The notes below the pieces were generated by a model. It made no database searches, was not told the DNA's origin, and saw nothing but the letters and a program-made list of their open reading frames with translations. Shown in pieces: positions 41,545 through 49,618 of a stretch of 64,000 nt of DNA. The stretch spans positions 4,402,001 to 4,466,000 of the forward strand of contig NZ_CP113910.1 in assembly GCF_024701375.2 (NCBI RefSeq), in the 5' to 3' direction. Positions within the stretch are counted from its first letter, which is position 1, and each line of letters starts with the position of its first letter. This stretch comes from Streptomyces sp. KMM 9044. GTDB taxonomy: Bacteria > Actinomycetota > Actinomycetes > Streptomycetales > Streptomycetaceae. Position numbers and translations under genes: made by a program.

Positions 41545-41661
41545 ATGATCGCCATTTACTTTCTCGGTCGTGCGCTCTGGGCCACCGACGACCACCCTGT
41601 GCCCGACACCGGCGAGGGAACCGGGTGGTCGGAGTTCCATGAGCCCGAGGCCAGCGCCTGA
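41545..41661 (+). other. Short open frame, probably a gene fragment
   Basis: 38 codons with Streptomyces-like codon use (LGRALWATDDHP, then WSEFHEPEASA) and no ribosome-binding site. It does not match a family I know. It lies among truncated genes and is best taken as a remnant. Confidence 0.25.
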
Positions 41662-41674
41662 CCCCGCGCTCCCC

Positions 41675-41836
41675 TCAGTCCGGGGTGCGGTGTTCGTCGT
41701 TCAGGTGGACCATGGCGAAGCCGCTTTCTTCGGGGTGGCGGGCCAGCCGCGCCATCACCCACGCGGTCCGGGCGTCCATCCCCTCACCGAAGTCGGCGGC
41801 CAGACGCCGCGCCTGCCACGTCGTGCGCGGGGCGAG
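41675..41836 (-). pseudogene. C-terminal fragment of an unidentified protein
   Basis: Minus-strand frame ending at TGA 41675 reads WQARRLAADFGEGMDARTA then WVMARLARHPEESGFAMVHL. It looks like a genuine helical coding sequence, but no start can be placed and the upstream part is not coherent. I do not recognise the family. Confidence 0.3.
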
Positions 41837-42060
41837 CACCCATCGGCGAGCGGGAACCGGCCCCGGCCGGTGCCGACAATCGTCTGGCCAGCTCCGTCGG
41901 GGGAGTCCTCACTAGCTGTTTCTCAACCGTCGGGTGTTCGATGGCGTCCCGTACGGTGTCCTGGATCAGGTGACGGAGTCCGGGAGTGGGCATGAGGACG
42001 GGGCCCTGTTCATAGCGTGTCGGTTGTCTAAGCCAGCCACGCGAGGAACAAAGCCCCGTC

Positions 42061-42332
42061 ATGCAGAACGCTACCGTCGTCCTGTCCGATCGTCCGTTGC
42101 CCGACCTGCGGTTCGCCGCGGAGTGTGACTGCCTCGCTCACTTGTACGGCAATGCCGGGGACCGGCCGCTGCGGGCCCGCGTCTACGCGACCGATCTGAC
42201 GGACGAGGAATGGCAGATCGTCCGGCGGGTGATGCCTGTGCCGGGCTGGCTATGTGGCCGCGGGGGCAACCCGGAGGGTTTCTGCCACCGCGAAATGATC
42301 GATGCGGTGCGGTACTTCGTCGACAACGGCAT
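42061..42332 (+). pseudogene. IS5-family transposase, N-terminal fragment
   Basis: About 90 codons: DLRFAAECDCLAHLYGNAG, RVYATDLTDEEWQIVRRVMP, WLCGRGGNPEGFCHREMIDA and VRYFVDNGI. This is the start of the common Streptomyces IS5-type transposase, whose next residues should be KWRxMPxDFP. It is cut by the left end of the IS3 element at 42333. The rest is not found on the other side of the IS3 element, so a deletion accompanied or followed that insertion. Confidence 0.8.
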
Positions 42333-42387
42333 TGAGGTGCCCCGGAGTTTCCGGACAGGGACCCAATAGGGTTGTTCTGTCAAGGAA

Positions 42388-42693
42388 ATGAGGAAGTTCG
42401 AAGTGGCGCCACCCAGCAAGTACACCCCGGAGTTTCGTGAGGAAGCCGTCCAGATGGCACTCCGGTCCAGCAAGACCATCTCGGAGACGGCCCGCGAGCT
42501 CGAATTGAACTCGGAGACACTCCGGGGCTGGGTGAAGAAACACCAGAAACGGAACGAGCCAGCTGCCGGTGCACCGTTGACGCTCGATGAGCGGGCGCGC
42601 TTGAAGGAACAGGACCGGCGCATCCGTGAACTGGAGGCGGAAGTCTCCTTCTTGAAAAAAGCCGCAGCGTACTTCGCGAAGGATCCCCGGTAG
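42388..42693 (+). CDS. IS3 OrfA (HTH protein)
   Basis: A 101-residue protein with an HTH (YTPEFREEAVQMALRSSKTI, then SETARELELNSETLRGWVKK) and a C-terminal leucine-zipper-like stretch (RRIRELEAEVSFLKKAAAYF). The A-run in TTGAAAAAAGCC (about 42652-42662) is the likely -1 programmed frameshift site that makes the OrfAB transposase. Confidence 0.88.
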   Translation: MRKFEVAPPSKYTPEFREEAVQMALRSSKTISETARELELNSETLRGWVKKHQKRNEPAAGAPLTLDERARLKEQDRRIRELEAEVSFLKKAAAYFAKDPR

Positions 42694-43583
42694 CGAGCAA
42701 GTACGAGTTCATCGAAACGATGCGGCTCGGCACAGCGGAGTGCGCGTATTCCGTCGAGTTCATGTGTGAACGGCTCGGCGTGTCCAAGTCTGGCTATTAC
42801 GAATGGCGGAACCGTCCCAATTCTGCGACGGTCCAGCGGCGCGAGGAACTGAAACTGCTCATCAAGAAGGCATTCGACATGTCCGACAGCACCTACGGCT
42901 ACCGGCGCATCCACGCCCAGCTCGCCCGCTGGGGCCACACCGCCGGCCTGGAGCTGATCCGTATGCTGATGCGTGAACTGGGCCTGGTGCCCTGCCAGCC
43001 GAAGCCGAAGCGGTGGTCGCTCACCAAGGCCGCCGCGGGCGCCGTGCCGGATCTCGTCGGCCGCAACTTCACCGCCGACGCCCCCGGCGAGAAACTCGTC
43101 GGCGACATCACTTACATCAAGACCGGAGAAGGGTGGCTGTATCTCGCGACCGTCATCGACTGCTGCACGAAGGAAGTCATCGGCTACGCGATGGACGACC
43201 ACTATCAAACTCCCCTCATATCCCAGGCAATTCGCAACGCGGCACGGAACAGGAAACTCGCCGACGGCGCGATATTTCACTCCGATCGCGGGTCGAACTA
43301 CATGTCAGCAGAGTTCGCGGCGACGCTGAAGCGGTTCAGGCTCCGCAGATCTTCCGGGCGTACCGGGGTCTGCTTCGACAACGCCATGGCAGAATCGTTC
43401 TTCGGGGCCTTGAAGAACGAGCGGGTTTCCCGCGTGACTTACCTGCCCCGAGAGGCCGCCCGACAGGACATCACTCGATACATCGAACTCTGGTACAATC
43501 ACAAGCGCCTCCACTCGGCTGTTGGTTACCGCCCGCCGCGAGAAGTCCACGCCGAATACACGGAGTTGCACATAGCCGCGTGA
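42690..43583 (+). CDS. IS3 OrfB (DDE transposase)
   Basis: It continues orfA in the -1 frame; an internal ATG is at 42720. It carries YGYRRIHAQLAR and the integrase core: WGDITYIKT-type region (KLVGDITYIKTGEGWLYLAT, first Asp), AIFHSDRGSNYMS (second Asp) and DNAMAESFFGALKNE (Glu), ending YNHKRLHSAVGYRPP. All catalytic residues are present, so the element may be active. Confidence 0.88.
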   Translation, partial: VASKYEFIETMRLGTAECAYSVEFMCERLGVSKSGYYEWRNRPNSATVQRREELKLLIKKAFDMSDSTYGYRRIHAQLARWGHTAGLELIRMLMRELGLVPCQPKPKRWSLTKAAAGAVPDLVGRNFTADAPGEKLVGDITYIKTGEGWLYLATVIDCCTKEVIGYAMDDHYQTPLISQAIRNAARNRKLADGAIFHSDRGSNYMSAEFAATLKRFRLRRSSGRTGVCFDNAMAESFFGALKNERVSRVTYLPREAARQDITRYIELWYNHKRLHSAVGYRPPREVHAEYTELHIAA

Positions 43584-43662
43584 AATAGACGGTCAGCTCA
43601 CTGTCCGGAAAACGCGAGGCCCCTCAGCTTTCGGTGAGATTGGATCATCGCAAGTCGGATGA

Positions 43663-43826
43663 ATGCTTTTCGATGTCAATCATAACCCTCTGTATCAAAT
43701 CCCGCTTTCTAACGAGGGCGCCAAGAGGCTGATTGACTTTTGGCGCCTCCACGAAGAGCTGGGAGATGGTGGAACTGGTATTGTTCATGACTTCAGGGAT
43801 CCTGATTGGGGCACACGTTTCCTGGT
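43663..43826 (+). pseudogene. pglX: pglX remnant (BREX type 2 DNA methyltransferase)
   Basis: About 55 codons reading PLYQIPLSNEGAKRLIDFWR, HEELGDGG and VHDFRDPDWGTRFL. In BREX type 2 PglX proteins I recall a segment of the form LSxEAxRLxxFWxxxD...VHDFTDPxWDTRFLGDLYQDLS, so this looks like an internal piece of pglX just before that conserved motif. It lies between the IS3 end and another transposase fragment, exactly where pglX belongs (between pglW and pglY). It is AT-richer than its neighbours. The rest of the methyltransferase (about 1,200 residues) is gone. Confidence 0.6.
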
Positions 43827-43843
43827 ACGGCAGCCGCACTTCG

Positions 43844-44171
43844 TTACTTGACCTGCGGGTATGGGTTCTCGATGGGGCGTCGGAGGCGGGTTCTGCGGTG
43901 ATGCCGGCGAGCTCTGGCGCGGTGCCGGTCGCGCCAGTTCTGCCAGCGGATCCGGTGCTCGAGCGTGGCCTGACGGGGATTCAGGGCGCCGAGCAGGTTC
44001 TTGATCGCGGCGACGGTCAGCGGGACGTGTCCGGGGTCGACGGGTGGGATGTCGTCGGGGTGGGTCGGCGGCCTGGCCTGGGTGTCGGTCCGGGGCCGGG
44101 CCCCGGCGGCGGTGACCGAGCACACCGCAAGGGCGATCATGACCAAAACGGTGTGGCGGCGGATCGCCCCG
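43844..44171 (-). pseudogene. Transposase C-terminal fragment (IS4/IS701-like)
   Basis: Minus-strand frame with IRRHTVLVMIALAVCSVTAA, then VPLTVAAIKNLLGALNP, then HRIRWQNWRDRHRARARRHH, ending near 43844. The motif resembles the C-terminal end of transposases common in Streptomyces, in which a VPLTVxEIxxLL segment is followed by a basic WRxxHQARAR tail. The N-terminal bulk with the DDE residues is absent; coding breaks at about 44171, where pglY sequence begins. The exact IS family is uncertain. Confidence 0.6.
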
Positions 44172-44174
44172 TAG

Positions 44175-45326
44175 AGTCAGAAGGGCCTGAAGCTGGGCAC
44201 CATGTTCGAGGCCCGCTTCCAGCTCGGCCGGCACTGGGAGGAACACTTCGGGCAGAAGGCAGGCACCGCCTACGACGACCAGGACATCCCCGTCCCCACC
44301 CTCCTCGACTGGATCGACAAGCCGCTCCCGTACGGTCTCGAGCCCACTCTCGCCAACCTGGTGCTGTGCGCCTACGCCGAGCGCACCGACCGGGTGTGGA
44401 CCTACCACGACAGGCCCGTCGAGGTCGCCGACCCCACCGCCCTCAAAACCGTCTACCGCCTGCGGGCCCAGGAACGCCCCACCGAGGAGGCGTGGAACGA
44501 GGCAGTCGAACGCGCGGCACTCGTCTTCGGCGAAGCCCCGCTGTCGCCGATGCGCCGGGCCCGCATCATCGCCGAGTTCAGCGACCGCGTCCGGGCGCGC
44601 GCCGCACAGCTGCGCACCGCGGCCCGGAAACTCGTCGACGAGCTGGAGACGCACGCCGGTTACCTCGGCCTGGACACCGACGACGACGAGGGCCGCCTCG
44701 GCACCGCGCGCCGGGCGGCCGTCCTCGTGGACGACCTCGCCGAGGCCGACCGGCACGACCCGCTCTCCGTCGTCACCCTCCTCGCCGGTGCCGACACCGG
44801 CGACCGGGCCGGACAGGAGCGGATCGGCACGTCCCTGTCCAGTGCGCCCGCCGTCATCAGCGCGCTGGCAGGGGTCCCCTGGTCCAGCGTCTACGACATG
44901 GCCCGTGACGTGCGCGAACCGTACGCCACCGAGACCCGTGCCGTACTCGACTCCCTGCACGGCACCGCACGGGCGGACGAGAACACGGCCGTCCTCGGCA
45001 CCGCCCTGGAGAAGGCGACCAGGGAGCTCACCGCGATCCTGCGCCGCGCCAACGCCGCACAGACCCCGCCGCCCGCACCCCCCGCCACCCCGCAGCCCGG
45101 CCCCGCGCCGGTGCCCGCCCCCAAGCGGTTCCCCCTGGACGACCACGGCACCCCGGGCCGCAACGGCAACGGTGCGTCCGCCACCGTCCCCGAGCAGCCG
45201 TACGGACAGTACGAAGCGGAAGCCGTGGACGCCGTCGACCGGCTGCAGGCGGAACTCGCAGACGTGGCCGAGACCCACCCGCATGTCCGTATCCAGGTCA
45301 CGTGGCAGGTGATCGACCAGCCGTGA
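44175..45326 (+). pseudogene. pglY: pglY (BREX type 2 large ATPase), C-terminal part only
   Basis: About 380 codons, beginning [21 protein letters not shown] and [20 protein letters not shown] and running to TWQVIDQP. The C-terminal linker is Pro-rich. No Walker A is present, because the N-terminal P-loop domain (PglY is about 1,200-1,300 residues) is missing; coding starts abruptly after a TAG at 44172, where the transposase fragment ends. An in-frame ATG at 44202 could permit translation of a fragment. Its stop overlaps the pglZ GTG by 4 bp. The assignment rests on position directly before pglZ and on family-like residues. Confidence 0.72.
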
Positions 45327-48295
45327 GCACGAACAGCACCACCGCCCCGCCGCCCGGTCCCAGCACCGGGCGGTCCCGGCCCAGGCCCGCCCACCCCGCC
45401 GCGGTCGTCCAGGTCCTGGAAGCCCGTTCCTTCACGGAGGGCGAGCCCCGCATCGTCCTCATCCGTGCCGAACCGCACTGGAACGGGCCCCGCCTGCTGC
45501 CGCTCGGCGGCGGCCGGACCGCACACATCGCCACCGCCGTCTCACCGCTGGCCGTGCTGGACACGCTCGCCGCATGGGACCGGAGCGACACCGGTGAGCG
45601 GGACGTACTCGCCGTCCTCACCGACGTGGAAGAAGCCGGCCTCGGCCCCGGTCTCCTCGCCCGGGTCTACCGCAACCGCGTCTACCCCATAGAGTCCTGG
45701 GCCGTCGTCCGCCGCCTCTTCTGCGCCGTGGACCTCGACCCCCGCCTGACTGCCGAGAACTGGGCCGCCGAAGCCCTCATCGATGCCGCAGGGCAGGAGA
45801 GCTGGCCCAAGACCCCGGGCACGATCCTCTCCCGCGACACCGCCCTGTCCAGGCTCGCCGCCGGGCGGCTCTCCACCGCCGCCCATCGCCTCGACCCCGA
45901 CCGGCTCGACCTGCACGCCCTATTGGCCTGGTCTCTCGCCCCCGGCGCGGTCGAACGCGTCGCCTCGCTGCGCGACCAGGAACGACGCGGACTCGCATCC
46001 TGGCTCGCCGACCCCGACCGGGTGGGCCTTCGGTCACACCAGGCGCTCACCGCCCTGTTCGCGCTCTTCGAGGCGGGCAACGGTGCGGACGCGGTGCCCA
46101 TGGGATTGGTGTGCGCCGCTCTCTGGGGCGAGAAGGCGCCCAGAGGCGTGGACCGTGCCCGTGGCCGCGCGGAACTGAAGTTCGACGGCCGGCGACTCGA
46201 CGACGACAGCTTCGCCGCCTTCGGCGCCGAGACCGAGGACTACGTCCGGGTCCTGCTGACCGCCCGCTCCGCGGACGTGACCGAGGACGAACCGGTGCTT
46301 CCGGGGCCCGACCCCCGCGCCCTCATGGCCCGCGCCGACGCCCTCATCCGCGACATGGGAGCAGAAGACGCGGCCGCCGCCAGCGACCTGCTCGAAACCG
46401 GGCAGCGGGCGCGCTACGGAGCCGTCGCCCGTGCCCTCACCGCCTGCGTCCCCTCCAGTCCGGGCAAGGGGCCGGCCGAGCGGCGCATCCGCGACCTGAA
46501 ACACACCGTCGAGCACCTGACCGGCCACGAGCTGTCCCGGCTCGCGAGCCACCGCGCGACGATGACCCGGATCCGCATGGCGCAGCGGCTCGTCCACTGG
46601 CTCGCCCAGCCCTCGGCCACCGCGTTCACCACCGCGGCCGGGGCGGTGCAGCAGCACATCACCACGTACGGATGGGTCGACCTCGCCCACGGCTGGATCA
46701 CCGACGGCGACCACACCCACCCGGAACTGCCCGGCGCCCTCGCCGCACTGAGCACCGCCGTACAGGCCCGACGGCACACCCTCGACGAGGCGTTCGCCAC
46801 CCGCCTCGCCGAGGAGACCCGCAGCGGCGCCGCACCGCGCGACGCCCTCGTCGTGGAGGACTTCGCCCGCCGCGTCCTCGCCCCGGTCGTCAAACCCGCC
46901 CGCCCGTCGAGCGCCGGAAACCCGCCACTCCTCCTCGTCGTCCTCGACGGGGCGAGCGCCGCCGTGGCCGCCGCCCTCGCCGAACAACTGCGCACCCGGT
47001 CCTGGGCGGAGTACGACCCCGTGGCCGACACCGCGGGAGACCGGCGACGGCGCGGCATGCTCGCCGCACTGCCCACGATCACCCGCGCCTCCCGCGGCTC
47101 CCTCTTCGCCGGCGAACTCACCGAGATCGACCAGCAGGAGGAACGCAGACGCTTCGCGGCACACCGTTTCTGGGGCGGAGCCGACGTCCGGCTCTTCCAC
47201 AAGGCCGGCCTTCGGGGAGACGCGGGACACGCCCTCGGCAGTGAACTCGCCGAGGCACTCGCCGACCCCGACACCCACGTCGCCGTCGTCGTCAACACCA
47301 TCGACGACCGCCTCGGCGAGGACCGGGCGACGTCCCACTGGCAGCTGAACGAACTTCTCGGCATGGAGCAACTGCTGGCCCAGGCCCGCACCACCGGCCG
47401 CGCCCTGGTCGTCACCGCCGATCACGGACACGTCATCGACCACGGCACCGACAAGGAGAACGTCCCCGACGCCCTCTCCGCACGGCACCGCAGAGGCACC
47501 ACACCCGCGGGCCGCGGCGAAACCGTCCTCACCGGACGGCGCGTCGTCGCCGAAGGACAACGCATCACCGCCCTGTGGGACACCGGGCTGCGCTACGGAA
47601 ACCGGCAGGCCGGCTACCACGGCGGTGTCGCCCTTGCCGAAGCCGCCATCCCGGTGCTGGCCTTCGTCCCCCACGGCGCATCCGTGCCCAAGGGGTGGAG
47701 GGAACTCGGCCCCCAGCGGCCCTCCTGGTGGTCCCTGAAAGAGGACACCGTTCCCGGCGTACCGGCCCCGTCCCCGCAGACACCGGCCGTCACACCGTCG
47801 GCCAGGCGCACCCCCACGGCCGCCGATCTGCGGAAGAAAGCGGAAGAGCAGCAGGTCGCCGAGCACGAAACCGGTCAGGGAGCGCTGCTGTCCTTCGACG
47901 AGATCAGCACGGCCGAGCCGACCGGGACGGCCGCACCGCCTCCCCCACCCGCCCCCGCCTCGGCCGCCGAACAGCTCACCGCGGCACTGCACGCATCCGA
48001 CATCATGAGCGCCCAACTCGGCTCACTGCCGCGTCCCGAGGAATTCGACACCGTCGCACAGGCCGTCCAGGCCCTCGTCGACGCCCACGGAATCCTGCCG
48101 ATCACCGTGGTCGCGGAACGGGCCGGGAAACGCGCCACGCGCGCCGCGGGCTTCGCCGCCACACTGCAACGCGTACTCAACTACGACCAGGCGGAGGTCC
48201 TCACCCTCACCGACAACGGACGCTCCCTCCGGCTCGACGTACCGTTGCTGCGACGGCAGTTCCGCCTCGACACGACGGGCGGAGCACGGACGTGA
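45323..48295 (+). CDS. pglZ: PglZ, BREX alkaline-phosphatase-superfamily protein
   Basis: A 990-residue protein; the GTG start overlaps the pglY stop. The first 600 residues are helical and lack known motifs. The PglZ domain follows with [64 protein letters not shown] (metal-binding Asp-His) and [20 protein letters not shown], the alkaline-phosphatase-type metal sites. PglZ is the hallmark core protein of BREX. It is full length with no lesion, and its stop overlaps brxD (48292-48295). Confidence 0.9.
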   Translation: MSTNSTTAPPPGPSTGRSRPRPAHPAAVVQVLEARSFTEGEPRIVLIRAEPHWNGPRLLPLGGGRTAHIATAVSPLAVLDTLAAWDRSDTGERDVLAVLTDVEEAGLGPGLLARVYRNRVYPIESWAVVRRLFCAVDLDPRLTAENWAAEALIDAAGQESWPKTPGTILSRDTALSRLAAGRLSTAAHRLDPDRLDLHALLAWSLAPGAVERVASLRDQERRGLASWLADPDRVGLRSHQALTALFALFEAGNGADAVPMGLVCAALWGEKAPRGVDRARGRAELKFDGRRLDDDSFAAFGAETEDYVRVLLTARSADVTEDEPVLPGPDPRALMARADALIRDMGAEDAAAASDLLETGQRARYGAVARALTACVPSSPGKGPAERRIRDLKHTVEHLTGHELSRLASHRATMTRIRMAQRLVHWLAQPSATAFTTAAGAVQQHITTYGWVDLAHGWITDGDHTHPELPGALAALSTAVQARRHTLDEAFATRLAEETRSGAAPRDALVVEDFARRVLAPVVKPARPSSAGNPPLLLVVLDGASAAVAAALAEQLRTRSWAEYDPVADTAGDRRRRGMLAALPTITRASRGSLFAGELTEIDQQEERRRFAAHRFWGGADVRLFHKAGLRGDAGHALGSELAEALADPDTHVAVVVNTIDDRLGEDRATSHWQLNELLGMEQLLAQARTTGRALVVTADHGHVIDHGTDKENVPDALSARHRRGTTPAGRGETVLTGRRVVAEGQRITALWDTGLRYGNRQAGYHGGVALAEAAIPVLAFVPHGASVPKGWRELGPQRPSWWSLKEDTVPGVPAPSPQTPAVTPSARRTPTAADLRKKAEEQQVAEHETGQGALLSFDEISTAEPTGTAAPPPPPAPASAAEQLTAALHASDIMSAQLGSLPRPEEFDTVAQAVQALVDAHGILPITVVAERAGKRATRAAGFAATLQRVLNYDQAEVLTLTDNGRSLRLDVPLLRRQFRLDTTGGART

Positions 48296-49611
48296 CACCC
48301 CAGGGCATCAGCCCCGAACGCCGCATGCGACTGATCGACGCCCTGCGCCGGGGCGCCGTACCCGAGACCGGGCTCGGGGTCCTCGCGGTCGGCCTCGGCC
48401 GGTTCGAGACCGCCGTCGACGCGGAACTCGACGCGGTCGCCACCGGGTCGGCCGTCTTCAAGGCCGTACGGGGTGAATACGGCTCGGGCAAGACCTTCTT
48501 CACCCGCTGGCTCGCCGAACGCGCCAAGCAACGTAACTTCGCCGTCGCCGAAGTACAGGTCTCCGAGAACGAGACCCCCCTGCACAAACTGGAGACGGTG
48601 TACCGGCGGCTCACCGAACGCCTCGCCACCAGCACCTTCCCGCCCAGCGCCTTCCGACTGGTCGTCGATGCCTGGTTCTACGCCCTGGAGGAGGACGCAC
48701 TCGCCGCCGGCGCCACCGACGACGAACTGCCACAGGCCGTGGACGGCCTTCTCACCGCCCGCCTCGCCGAGGTATCCCGCGTCGCACCGGCCTTCGCCAC
48801 CGCCCTGCGCGGCTACCGGCGCGCCCAGGACGCGGGCGACGACGCCACCGCCGACTCCGTCCTCGCCTGGCTCGGCGGGCAGCCCCACGTCGCCGCGGCG
48901 GCCCGCAGAAGTGCGGGCGTCCGAGGCGACCTGGACCACTTTGGAGCACTCGGCTTCCTCCAGGGCCTGCTGACCGTCCTCAAGGACTCCGGCCACCCCG
49001 GGCTGCTCCTGGTCCTCGACGAGGTCGAGACCCTGCAGCGAGTCCGCTCGGACGCCCGGGACAAGGCACTCAACGCACTGCGCCAGCTCATCGACGAGGT
49101 GCACTCCGGACGGTTCCCCGGTCTTTACCTCTTCATCACCGGCACCCCCGCCTTCTTCGAGGGACCGCAGGGCGTCCAGCGACTGGCGCCGCTCGCGCAG
49201 CGCCTGGCCACCGACTTCACCACCGACGCCCGGTTCGACAACCCGCGCGCCGTGCAGCTCAGGCTCCCCGGCTTCACCGTGGAATCCCTGACCGAACTCG
49301 GCGGCAGGGTCCGGGACATCCATGCCTCGGGAACCGAAGGAAAAACAGCCGAACGGGTACGGAGCGTCGTTGACGACTCCTACGTGACCGACCTCGCGCG
49401 CGCCGTGGCAGGAAGCCTCGGCGGCAGAGTCGGCATCGCACCGAGGCTCTTCCTCAAGAAGCTCGTGGGCGACGTCCTCGACCGCGTGGAACAGTTCGAG
49501 GACTTCGATCCGCGCAAACACTACGCGCTCACGGTCACGGGCACCGAGCTCACCGGCACCGAGAGGAACGCCGCGGCAGGCTCGGCCGACGACATCGAAC
49601 TCCCTCTGTGA
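48292..49611 (+). CDS. brxD: BrxD, BREX type 2 ATP-binding protein
   Basis: A 439-residue P-loop ATPase: RRMRLIDALRRGAVPETG, Walker A GEYGSGKTFF (residues 61-70), Walker B LLLVLDEVETL, and LYLFITGTPAFFEG. This is the BrxD/DUF2791 type that marks BREX type 2 loci together with brxHI. GTG 48292 overlaps the pglZ stop. The gene is intact. The role in BREX is unknown beyond association. Confidence 0.88.
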   Translation: MTPQGISPERRMRLIDALRRGAVPETGLGVLAVGLGRFETAVDAELDAVATGSAVFKAVRGEYGSGKTFFTRWLAERAKQRNFAVAEVQVSENETPLHKLETVYRRLTERLATSTFPPSAFRLVVDAWFYALEEDALAAGATDDELPQAVDGLLTARLAEVSRVAPAFATALRGYRRAQDAGDDATADSVLAWLGGQPHVAAAARRSAGVRGDLDHFGALGFLQGLLTVLKDSGHPGLLLVLDEVETLQRVRSDARDKALNALRQLIDEVHSGRFPGLYLFITGTPAFFEGPQGVQRLAPLAQRLATDFTTDARFDNPRAVQLRLPGFTVESLTELGGRVRDIHASGTEGKTAERVRSVVDDSYVTDLARAVAGSLGGRVGIAPRLFLKKLVGDVLDRVEQFEDFDPRKHYALTVTGTELTGTERNAAAGSADDIELPL

Positions 49612-49618
49612 GGTGCCC

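Larger units (their letters stand above)
42333..43626 (+). mobile_element. IS3-family insertion sequence, complete, about 1,294 bp
   Basis: The ends are related inverted repeats: left TGAGGTGCCCCGGAGTTTCC (42333 onward) and, as reverse complement, right TGAGGGGCCTCGCGTTTTCC (ending 43626); both continue GGACAG. orfA and orfB lie between them in -1 frames. No matching 3-4-bp target duplication is seen (CAT versus GCT), so the two flanks were not originally adjacent. Confidence 0.85.
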
